Shown here in pieces: positions 1 through 5,929 of a DNA stretch of 16,178 nt (positions are counted from its first letter, which is position 1; each line of letters begins with the position of its first letter). The stretch comes from CAZLLV01 sp964560325 (lineage in GTDB: Bacteria > Acidobacteriota > Thermoanaerobaculia > Multivoradales > DATKCC01). Position numbers and translations under genes: made by a program. The DNA lies in the NCBI GenBank assembly GCA_964560325.1, contig CAZLLV010000017.1, positions 1 through 16,178 on the forward strand, written 5' to 3'. The notes under the pieces are model-generated. The model was not told where the DNA came from. It saw only the letters and a program-made list of their open reading frames with translations, and did no database searches.

Positions 1-1325
1 CCGCCCCCGGCGGCGGCGTAGAGGGTCAGGGTCTCCTCCTCGCCCTCGTCGGAGGCGAGCCGGACGGTGAGGATCGGCTCGCCGGGCGCCTCGGCCTCCG
101 CCGTCACCCCCTCGGCCTCGGTCAGGGCGAACAGGAGGTCGCTCGCGGCGGTGTACGGGATGGTCTCGACGGTCTCGCTTCCCCGCTGCCAGTCGACCCC
201 GGAGCGCGCGAGCGCAAGGTCGGGCGCTCCCGCCTCGGAGACCTCGATCCGGTCGACCTCGAACGAGCGGAACGCGCTCCACGACGGCGAGCGCCAGTCG
301 CCCGCCGGCCGCGCGACGGCCCCCGGGAGGTCGGTCGAGGTCTCGAAGCGCTGGCCGTCGACCCGGGCGTAGACCGCTTGCGGATCGCTCCGCGGCGCCG
401 CCTCGGACGGCCGCGCCTCCCCGTCGACCGGCGCGCCCAGCTCGATCCGGATCGTGCCGCCGTCCGCGAGCGTCGCTTCGATCGTCCCGCGCGGCGGGTC
501 GAGGCCGAGCTCGGCGTCGGAGCGCGGGTCGTCGTCGAGGAAGCGGCGGGCGCGCAGGGTCGCGAAGTCGGCGAGCAGGCGGTCGACGAGGTCGGCGGAG
601 GCCAGGTCCTCGATCGGGGACACGAGGTGGAAGCGCTCGCCGCGCCGCTCCAGGACGACCGGCTCGTTCGCACCCTCGCCGGCCGCGCCGGCCGCGCCGG
701 CTCCATCGGCGCCTGCCAACCGGACCTCCCGCACCTCCTCGCGCGCCACGGCGACCACCTCGCGCGAGCGCCACGCCTCCGGCTCGCGGTCGAGCTGCGC
801 CAGGAACGACGCCGTGGTGACCCAGGCGTCGTCCGCGCCGTCGAGGGCGACGATGACGCTGTCCGAGCCGGGCACGCCGGCCCCCACGCGGAGCCGCGAT
901 TCGCCGTCGGCGGTGGTCAGGGTGACGGCGCCGCGGGGCGATTCGAGGCCGACGGCGGCGGGGTCGAAGTCTTCGAGGGTGCGCGTCTTGCGCAGGCCGG
1001 TCAAGGCTTCGAGCAGCGTGTCGACGGCGGCCTCGTCCGCGCGCGCCTCGTACGGCTCGACCAGGCGCCACGCGGGCGCCGGCGCCGCCGCCTCGCCCTC
1101 GCCTTCACCCTCTGCCTCCGTCTCCGCCGCCCGCCGCTCCAGGCGCAGCGAGCGGCCGTTCCAGTCGATCGCCAATGCCGCCACCTCGTCCGGCTCGACC
1201 GGCAGCACCCGGTTCGCGAGCTCCGCCCGCTCCTCGCTCGACGGCAGCTCGCGCTCGACGAACCAGACGAAGGCGAGGAGAGCCGCCACCAGCAGGGTGA
1301 GGACGAGGAGGGTCTTCGGCTTCAC
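1..1325 (-). CDS. DUF4340 domain protein of an ABC-2 transporter operon (3' end cut by window edge)
   Basis: The frame is open for 441 codons from a GTG at 1323-1325 to the left edge, so the C-terminus is missing. Residues 5-22 form one hydrophobic segment (KTLLVLTLLVAALLAFVWFV) after a short basic start. This suggests an inner-membrane anchor with the rest outside the cytoplasm. The remainder shows repeated beta-rich units of the DUF4340 type, with phrases such as WRLVEPYEARAD, DFDPAAVGLESP and ELGLDPPRGTIEATLADG, where a 'GL-x-P-x-x-x-x-x-x-x' element recurs. The GTG overlaps the stop of the GldG-like gene (GTGA, 1322-1325). A GGAGG lies 8 bases upstream of the start inside that gene, so translation is probably coupled. 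DUF4340 proteins usually follow GldG-like genes in such operons, and their biochemical role is unknown. A Glu/Ala linker near residue 75-90 and a 9-base repeat (678-704) make the protein low-complexity in places. Family assignment is by pattern recognition. Confidence 0.85.
   Translation of the reverse strand, partial: MKPKTLLVLTLLVAALLAFVWFVERELPSSEERAELANRVLPVEPDEVAALAIDWNGRSLRLERRAAETEAEGEGEGEAAAPAPAWRLVEPYEARADEAAVDTLLEALTGLRKTRTLEDFDPAAVGLESPRGAVTLTTADGESRLRVGAGVPGSDSVIVALDGADDAWVTTASFLAQLDREPEAWRSREVVAVAREEVREVRLAGADGAGAAGAAGEGANEPVVLERRGERFHLVSPIEDLASADLVDRLLADFATLRARRFLDDDPRSDAELGLDPPRGTIEATLADGGTIRIELGAPVDGEARPSEAAPRSDPQAVYARVDGQRFETSTDLPGAVARPAGDWRSPSWSAFRSFEVDRIEVSEAGAPDLALARSGVDWQRGSETVETIPYTAASDLLFALTEAEGVTAEAEAPGEPILTVRLASDEGEEETLTLYAAAGG
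678..704. repeat. 9-bp tandem repeat in the DUF4340 gene
   Basis: The unit gccggccgc occurs at 678-686 and 687-695, followed by a partial copy at 696-704 (gccggctcc). On the coding (minus) strand it encodes an Ala/Gly-rich linker (AGAAGAAGEG) between two DUF4340 beta-rich stretches. The repeat length is a multiple of three, so copy-number changes would alter linker length without breaking the frame. Confidence 0.75.
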
Positions 1326-2959
1326 CGCACGCGCCTCCGGCGGTACCAGACCCAGAAGCCGGCGGCGACGGCGAGCGCCGGCAGGCCGACGACCGCGAGG
1401 AGCACCGACCAGAGGAACTCCGACGGGGTCATCGACAGGCGCACCTGCTCCGGGCGCTTGGGCGGGATGCCGACCAGCGCCTCCCGGTCGACCAGCCAGT
1501 TGAAGACGTTGTTGAGGAGCACCTGGTTGCCCGGCCCCATCTCCAGGAAGGCGCTGGTCGCGAAGTCGGAGTCGCCGATCACCACCAGGCGCATGCGGGC
1601 GTCCTCCTCGGCAACCGGCGCCTCCGCCTCGGCGGCCTCGGCGCTCTCCCCGCTCTCGGCGCCCTCGGCGTCCCTAGCGTCCCTGACCAGGCCGTCGTCA
1701 TCGTCGTCCAAGGCCGGCTCGTCCTCTTCCGGCGGCGCCACCCGCGCCTCGACCGCCACCGCCATCGCCACCGGCCCGCGCAGATCGTCCGCCGCCGGCT
1801 CGTCGTACGACTCGCGCCCGAGCGAGGTCACCGCCCAGCCGTCCGGCCCGGTCTCGAACAGCTCCACCGCCTCGGCGCCCTCGGGCCCGGTGCCGGAGCG
1901 CACCGAGCGCGCGTGGCGCACCAGGGTGGCGATGCCGCCGTCGGCGAGCGAACGGGTGATGTCTTGGCGGTCGTAGCGGGTGACGAAGAAGGTCTCGGCC
2001 GAGAAGCCGAGCGGCGTGGTCGACGGGTCGACCACCACGTCCTCGCCGACGTGGACGCCGTAGTCGGCGAGCCACTCCTGGAGGCCGAGATCGACGAAGC
2101 CGCGGCCGCCGCCGGCCGGGCCGATCACCGGGTCGAGCAGCACGAGCAGACGCCCGCCCGACGACAGGAACCCGCCGAGCGCCGCCAGCTCGTCGTTCGT
2201 GAACGCCGCCTGCGGCCCCGCGATCACCACCAGGTCGGTCCCGTCGGGCACCTGCCGCGCGCCCAGCGAGGCCCACTCGTCGACCTCGACGTTCTCCGGG
2301 CCGAGCACCTCCCGGGCGAGCCGGAGGCCGCCGGCGCCGGCGTCGTCGAGCGACAGCTCGCCGTGGCCGGTGGTGAAGAGCACGCGCGGCTTCTCCCCCT
2401 GCGTCAGGTCGACCAGGGCGCTGGTGAAGCGCTCCTCGCCCCGGAAGGCGGCGATCTCCGGCTGCTCCCCAAACTGGGCGCCCGAGAGGTCGAGGTCGGC
2501 GAGATCGTCGGCCGCCACCACCCGGCGCTCGTCGCCGGTCTCGAAGACGATGCCGGCGGCGGAGACCTCGTACTCCTCGATCAGGTTCTGGGCCTCGACC
2601 GGGTTGCGCTCCGGATCGAGCCAGCGCACCGACAGGCGGTTCGACGCCGCCTCGTAGCGCGACAGGAGCTCGCGCGTCGGCTCGTAGAGACGGCTGCCGG
2701 GGGTGAGGAAGGCCGTCACCCGCACGTCCTCTTCGAGGTCGTCGAGCACCCGCTCGGTCGTCTCCGACAGGGTGTAGATGCTGGTCTCGGTCCAGTCGAA
2801 GCGGGCGTGGTACTTCCAGCCCAGGTAGTTGACGATCGCGAGCAGCACGAAGAGCACCAGCACCCCGGCGCCCAGGACCGACGCGCGGACCGCCGTCGCC
2901 ACCGCCGCGGCGCGCTGCCGCTTGCCTTCCCGGCTCCTCTCCCGTCTCGTCTCGGCCAC
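1322..2959 (-). CDS. GldG-family ABC transporter auxiliary protein
   Basis: This is a 545-residue protein of the family annotated as 'ABC-type transport system involved in gliding motility, auxiliary component'. A basic N-terminus (residues 1-23) leads into a membrane span at about 24-46, and a second span at about 516-538 ends in an Arg-rich tail. That topology places a large domain outside the cytoplasm. Family phrases are SIYTLSETT (60-68), TTGHGE (196-201), GGRLLVLLDP (268-277), VVIGDSDFA (459-467) and LLNNVFNWL (481-489). Residues 408-453 are an Asp/Glu/Ala-rich insert that interrupts the globular domain. The start is GTG. Its ribosome-binding site GGAGGT (2966-2971) is embedded in the last codons and stop of the permease gene, four bases away. 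The protein is expected to partner the adjacent permease and ATPase. GldG in Bacteroidota is linked to gliding, but homologues occur widely in non-gliding bacteria, so no motility role should be assumed. Confidence 0.9.
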   Translation of the reverse strand: MAETRRERSREGKRQRAAAVATAVRASVLGAGVLVLFVLLAIVNYLGWKYHARFDWTETSIYTLSETTERVLDDLEEDVRVTAFLTPGSRLYEPTRELLSRYEAASNRLSVRWLDPERNPVEAQNLIEEYEVSAAGIVFETGDERRVVAADDLADLDLSGAQFGEQPEIAAFRGEERFTSALVDLTQGEKPRVLFTTGHGELSLDDAGAGGLRLAREVLGPENVEVDEWASLGARQVPDGTDLVVIAGPQAAFTNDELAALGGFLSSGGRLLVLLDPVIGPAGGGRGFVDLGLQEWLADYGVHVGEDVVVDPSTTPLGFSAETFFVTRYDRQDITRSLADGGIATLVRHARSVRSGTGPEGAEAVELFETGPDGWAVTSLGRESYDEPAADDLRGPVAMAVAVEARVAPPEEDEPALDDDDDGLVRDARDAEGAESGESAEAAEAEAPVAEEDARMRLVVIGDSDFATSAFLEMGPGNQVLLNNVFNWLVDREALVGIPPKRPEQVRLSMTPSEFLWSVLLAVVGLPALAVAAGFWVWYRRRRVR

Positions 2960-2963
2960 GGCG

Positions 2964-3737
2964 CTACCTCCCCCGCCCCGACTCGATCGCCCGTCCGGTC
3001 AGGAACAGGACGAACAGGGTGGTGGCGGCGTAGAAGACGAGCCGCCGGGTGTCGACGATCCCTTTCGCCAGCTCCTCCATGTGGCCGATGAGCGACAGGT
3101 AGGAGAACGTCTCCTCGAGCCACGGCGTGTTGACGAAGAACTCGAGGAAGCCGATGCAGAAGAGCGCCAGCAGCAGGGCGAAGCTCATCACCGCCGCGAT
3201 GATCTGGTTGGCGGTCAGGGCCGAGGCGAAGAGCCCGACGGCGAGGAAGAGCGCCCCGACCAGGAAGACGCCGAGGTAGCCGCCCGCCACCGTCCCCCAG
3301 TCGAGCTCGCTGTGGAAGGCGACGATCGCGGCGTAGGTCAGCGTCGGCACCCAGAGGAAGACGTAGAAGACGAGCGACGCCAGGTACTTGCCGGCGACGA
3401 TCTGCCCCTCGGTGACGGGCGCGGTCAGGAGCATCTCGAAGGTGCCGCTGCGGCGCTCCTCGGCCACCAGCCGCATGGTCAGGAGCGGCGACGCGGTGAT
3501 CACCACGATCCAGTAGAAGACGCCGCTGAAGAAGAAGTCGAGCGGCCGGCCGGGCGGGGCCAGCGGGTCGTTCAGGATCGACAGAATCATCGAGAAGGCG
3601 ATGCCGTTCGCGATCAGCAGGAAGCAGAGCACCACGTACGCCGTCGGCGACAGAAAGTACGCTCGGAGCTCCCGCTGGAAGATGGCGCCGGCGCCACCGC
3701 TCCAGTCGGTCCAGGCGGTCCAGGCGCTTCGCTTCAT
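2964..3737 (-). CDS. ABC-2 type transporter permease (GldF-like)
   Basis: This 257-residue inner-membrane protein has about six hydrophobic segments, near residues 31-53, 68-88, 113-140, 149-171, 177-200 and 232-250. The N-terminal phrase FQRELRAYFLSPTAYVVL and the cytoplasmic loop EERRSGTFEMLLTAPVT (93-109) are typical of permeases paired with GldG-like proteins, as is the ending SLIGHMEELAKGIVDTRR (215-232). The length is normal for the family, so it should act as a homodimer with two copies of the ATPase. The ATG at 3735-3737 overlaps the ATPase stop (ATGA), with a strong GGAGGAGG just upstream, so the two are probably made in equal amounts. The substrate is unknown. Related systems have been annotated for gliding, polysaccharide or lipid export, and none of these is supported here specifically. 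Confidence 0.93.
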   Translation of the reverse strand: MKRSAWTAWTDWSGGAGAIFQRELRAYFLSPTAYVVLCFLLIANGIAFSMILSILNDPLAPPGRPLDFFFSGVFYWIVVITASPLLTMRLVAEERRSGTFEMLLTAPVTEGQIVAGKYLASLVFYVFLWVPTLTYAAIVAFHSELDWGTVAGGYLGVFLVGALFLAVGLFASALTANQIIAAVMSFALLLALFCIGFLEFFVNTPWLEETFSYLSLIGHMEELAKGIVDTRRLVFYAATTLFVLFLTGRAIESGRGR

Positions 3738-4759
3738 CGCTCCTCCTCCCCGGCCGGCTCGTCCACACCCTCCGGCTCGTCCACGACCAGCCGTTCGGCC
3801 TCGACGCTGCCCGGCTCCTCCATGTCGCGCGCCTCCTCGCGGGTGGTCAGGCGCACGAAGACGTCCTCGAGCGACGCCCGCTCCTGCTCGAGGGCGAGCA
3901 GCACCCAGCCGCGCTCGACCACGGCGTGGAAGATCGCGGCGCGCGGGTCGGCGCCCTCGGCACCGTGGACCAGGAAGCTGCCGGGCAGGCTCGGGTGGTC
4001 GGTGGCGGACTCGATCCCCGGCAGCGCCGCGAGCGCCTCGGCGGCCCCGGGCGGCGAGCCTTCGAGCTCGACGCGCAACAGAGCGTGACCGCGGAGGCGG
4101 GTGCGCAGATCCTGCGGCGTCCCCTGCCCGACCACACGGCCGCGGTCGATGATCATCACCCGCCGGCAGAGGAGCTCGACCTCGGGCAGGATGTGCGACG
4201 AGAGGAGCAGCGTGAGCTCCTCGCCCAGCTCCCGGATCAGCTCGCGGATGGCGATGATCTGCTTCGGGTCGAGCCCGACGGTCGGCTCGTCGAGCACCAG
4301 CACCCGCGGCTCGTGGAGGATCGCCTGGGCGAGGCCGACCCGCTGCCGGTAGCCCTTCGAGAGGGTGCCGATCGTCTGCCCCGCCACGTCGGCGATCAGG
4401 CAGCGCTCGAGCGCGCGCTCGATGGCGCGCCTGGAGCTCGCCCGGTCGAGGCCCTGGAGCCGCGCCCGGTAGGCGAGGTACTCGCGCACCCGCATCTCCG
4501 GGTAGAGCGCGACGTTCTCCGGCAGATAGCCGATCGCGCGCCGGGCGGCGAGCGGCTCCTCGGCGAGGTCGTAGCCGGCGACCGTCACCCGGCCGGAGGT
4601 CGGCGGCAGGAAGCCGGTGATCATCCGGAGGGTCGTCGTCTTGCCGGCGCCGTTGGGGCCGAGGATGCCGAGGATCTCCCCCTCGCCGACGGCGAAGGAG
4701 AGCCCGTCGACGGCGGTCTTCGGGCCGTAGGTGCGGGTGAGCTGATGCGCTTCGATCAT
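3734..4759 (-). CDS. ABC transporter ATP-binding protein (GldA-like)
   Basis: This 341-residue cytoplasmic ATPase energises the adjacent permease. It has Walker A GPNGAGKTT (34-42), YLPEN at 78-82 where the Q-loop normally sits (Glu in place of Gln, common in this subfamily), a variant signature LSKGYRQRV (133-141), Walker B VLVLDEP (153-159) and the switch His189 in SSH. After the nucleotide-binding domain comes a C-terminal accessory region (about 220-305), then an acidic tail that contains a duplicated VDEP-x-G unit. The frame stays open far upstream on the minus strand, but the ATG at 4757-4759 starts exactly where the family starts (IEAHQLTRTYG). A weak purine-rich GAGAGA lies about 6-12 bases before it. 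The upstream extension would read antisense through egtD. This is the first gene of the four-gene operon. Confidence 0.95.
   Translation of the reverse strand: MIEAHQLTRTYGPKTAVDGLSFAVGEGEILGILGPNGAGKTTTLRMITGFLPPTSGRVTVAGYDLAEEPLAARRAIGYLPENVALYPEMRVREYLAYRARLQGLDRASSRRAIERALERCLIADVAGQTIGTLSKGYRQRVGLAQAILHEPRVLVLDEPTVGLDPKQIIAIRELIRELGEELTLLLSSHILPEVELLCRRVMIIDRGRVVGQGTPQDLRTRLRGHALLRVELEGSPPGAAEALAALPGIESATDHPSLPGSFLVHGAEGADPRAAIFHAVVERGWVLLALEQERASLEDVFVRLTTREEARDMEEPGSVEAERLVVDEPEGVDEPAGEEER
3754..3784. repeat. Direct repeat, 13 bp with an 18-bp period, in the ATPase acidic tail
   Basis: The sequence ccggctcgtccac occurs at 3754-3766 and again at 3772-3784. On the coding strand it encodes two consecutive six-residue units, VDEPEG and VDEPAG, at the extreme C-terminus of the ATPase. 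It looks like a small in-frame duplication in an unstructured acidic tail. Confidence 0.7.
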
Positions 4760-4885
4760 CGAATCTCTCTCGTGGAGGGCACGGCGGGGCAGGCTAGCAA
4801 ACCGGATGCCGATCTCCCCGGCCGGTGATTGTAACGGGATGGGCAAACCTTTCGCATACCATGGGGCGCGAAGGGGGAGCCGACC
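4760..4885. promoter_or_regulatory. Divergent intergenic region between the ABC operon and egtD
   Basis: These 126 bases must carry promoters for both the leftward ABC operon and rightward egtD. On the minus strand, TACAAT (4833 to 4828) matches five of six bases of a -10 box and would leave a leader of about 60 bases before the ATPase ATG. No good -35 box lies at the right distance. On the plus strand, TTGTAA (4829-4834) is a possible -35 element, but the candidate -10 sequences near 4852-4862 are poor. A 7-base direct repeat, gcaaacc, occurs at 4797-4803 and 4843-4849 and flanks the TACAAT. No terminator-like hairpin was seen. The promoter calls are by eye and weak. The region is also visibly less GC-rich around 4828-4860 than the flanking genes. 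Confidence 0.4.
4871..4879 (+). promoter_or_regulatory. Ribosome-binding site that fixes the TTG start of egtD
   Basis: The purine run AAGGGGGAG ends 6 bases before a TTG at 4886. The only nearby ATG (4861) is in another frame, and an in-frame TAA lies at 4832-4834. No ATG or GTG occurs in the egtD frame between that stop and the TTG. The site therefore supports TTG as the true start. Confidence 0.7.
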
Positions 4886-5929
4886 TTGGATCCACAAACC
4901 CAGTCCGTCGATTCCGACGAATCCAGCCGAGCCGCGACGCACGCCCCGGCGGGCGAGCGCGTCGAGATCGACTTCCACCGTGACGGCCGCGAGAGCGACG
5001 GCTTCCGCGAGGAGCTGCGCGCGGCGCTCGCCGAGACCCCGCGCCGCATTCCGTCGAAGTACTTCTACGACGACCGGGGCTCGGAGCTGTTCGAAGCGAT
5101 CTGCGAGCTGCCCGAGTACTACCCGACGCGCACCGAGCGCGGCATCCTGGAGCGCCGGGCGGGCGAGATCGCGCGCCGAAGCGGCGCCTCCGAGCTGGTC
5201 GAGCTCGGCTCCGGCGCCGCCACCAAGACCCGCATCCTGCTCGACGCCATGGAGGAGGAGGGGACGCTCGAGGTCTACGTGCCGTTCGACGTCTCGGAGG
5301 CGATGGTCCGCCGGGTCGCCCGCGAGCTCGCCGAGGACTACCCGCGGCTGCGCGTGCACGGGGTGGTCGGCGACTTCCTCTCCCACCTGGGCGAGGTGCC
5401 GCGCTTTCGCGAGGGCGGCCGCCGGCTCGCGCTCTTCCTGGGCGGTACGATCGGCAACCTGACGCCCGAGCAGTCGAAGGAGTTCCTCGCCCAGGTCTCG
5501 GCGAGCCTCGACCGCGGCGACTTCCTGCTCCTCGGCACCGACCTGGTGAAGGACCCCGCGGTGATCGAGGCGGCCTACGACGACGCCGCCGGGGTGACCG
5601 CCGAGTTCAACCTCAACGCTCTGCGCGTGGTCAACCGCCTGACCGGCGGCGACTTCGACCCGGCGGCCTTCCGGCACCGGGCGTTCTACGACCGGGAGCG
5701 CCACCGGATCGAGATGCGCCTGGTCTCGACCCGCGAGCAGACGGTGACGCTGCCCGAGCTCGACCTGACCCTCGACCTCGCGGCGGGCGAGGAGATCCTG
5801 ACCGAGATCAGCACCAAGTTCGACCGGCCGCGCGTCGAAGCGATGCTCGCCGCCGCCGGCTTCGAGCTCACCGCCTGGCTGACCGACGACGACGAGCTGT
5901 TCGCCCTGTCACTGGCCCGAAAGATCTAA
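4886..5929 (+). CDS. egtD: L-histidine N-alpha-methyltransferase EgtD
   Basis: This 347-residue cytoplasmic enzyme would transfer three methyl groups from S-adenosylmethionine to the alpha-amine of histidine, giving hercynine, the first step to ergothioneine. The family hallmark IPSKYFYDDRGSELFE lies at 55-70 and ELPEYYPTRTE at 74-84. The SAM site is ELGSGAATKTRILLDAM (106-122), followed by PFDVSEAM (133-140) and GDF (162-164), with LFLGGTIGN at 183-191. Compared from memory with the Mycolicibacterium smegmatis enzyme, Asn191, Tyr231, Met277, Glu307 and Ser309 correspond to substrate-pocket residues N166, Y206, M252, E282 and S284 with a constant offset of 25. The histidine site thus looks intact. 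The length is normal for the family, slightly long at the N-terminus. Translation starts at TTG. It is the only rightward gene; its last 21 bases overlap the end of the converging peptidase gene. No egtB, egtC or egtE lies in the window. Confidence 0.95.
   Translation: MDPQTQSVDSDESSRAATHAPAGERVEIDFHRDGRESDGFREELRAALAETPRRIPSKYFYDDRGSELFEAICELPEYYPTRTERGILERRAGEIARRSGASELVELGSGAATKTRILLDAMEEEGTLEVYVPFDVSEAMVRRVARELAEDYPRLRVHGVVGDFLSHLGEVPRFREGGRRLALFLGGTIGNLTPEQSKEFLAQVSASLDRGDFLLLGTDLVKDPAVIEAAYDDAAGVTAEFNLNALRVVNRLTGGDFDPAAFRHRAFYDRERHRIEMRLVSTREQTVTLPELDLTLDLAAGEEILTEISTKFDRPRVEAMLAAAGFELTAWLTDDDELFALSLARKI

Noticed and set aside
378..1976. A 532-codon open frame on the plus strand across the DUF4340 and GldG-like genes
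   Set aside because: It has the biased composition of an antisense shadow, and the minus strand gives coherent family proteins with coupled starts.
2829..4088. A 419-codon plus-strand frame opposite the permease and ATPase genes
   Set aside because: It is a charge-rich antisense shadow; the minus strand carries Walker and permease motifs.
1..4759. Reading the GldA/F/G-like operon as proof of gliding motility
   Set aside because: The same gene set is widespread in non-gliding bacteria, and no other gliding gene is in the window.
4861..4863. ATG as the start of egtD
   Set aside because: It is out of frame with the EgtD reading frame. The TTG at 4886 is in frame and has a well-placed ribosome-binding site.
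4760..5704. N-terminal extension of the ABC ATPase upstream of 4759
   Set aside because: The extension reads antisense through egtD and has no domain. The family starts exactly at the ATG at 4757-4759.
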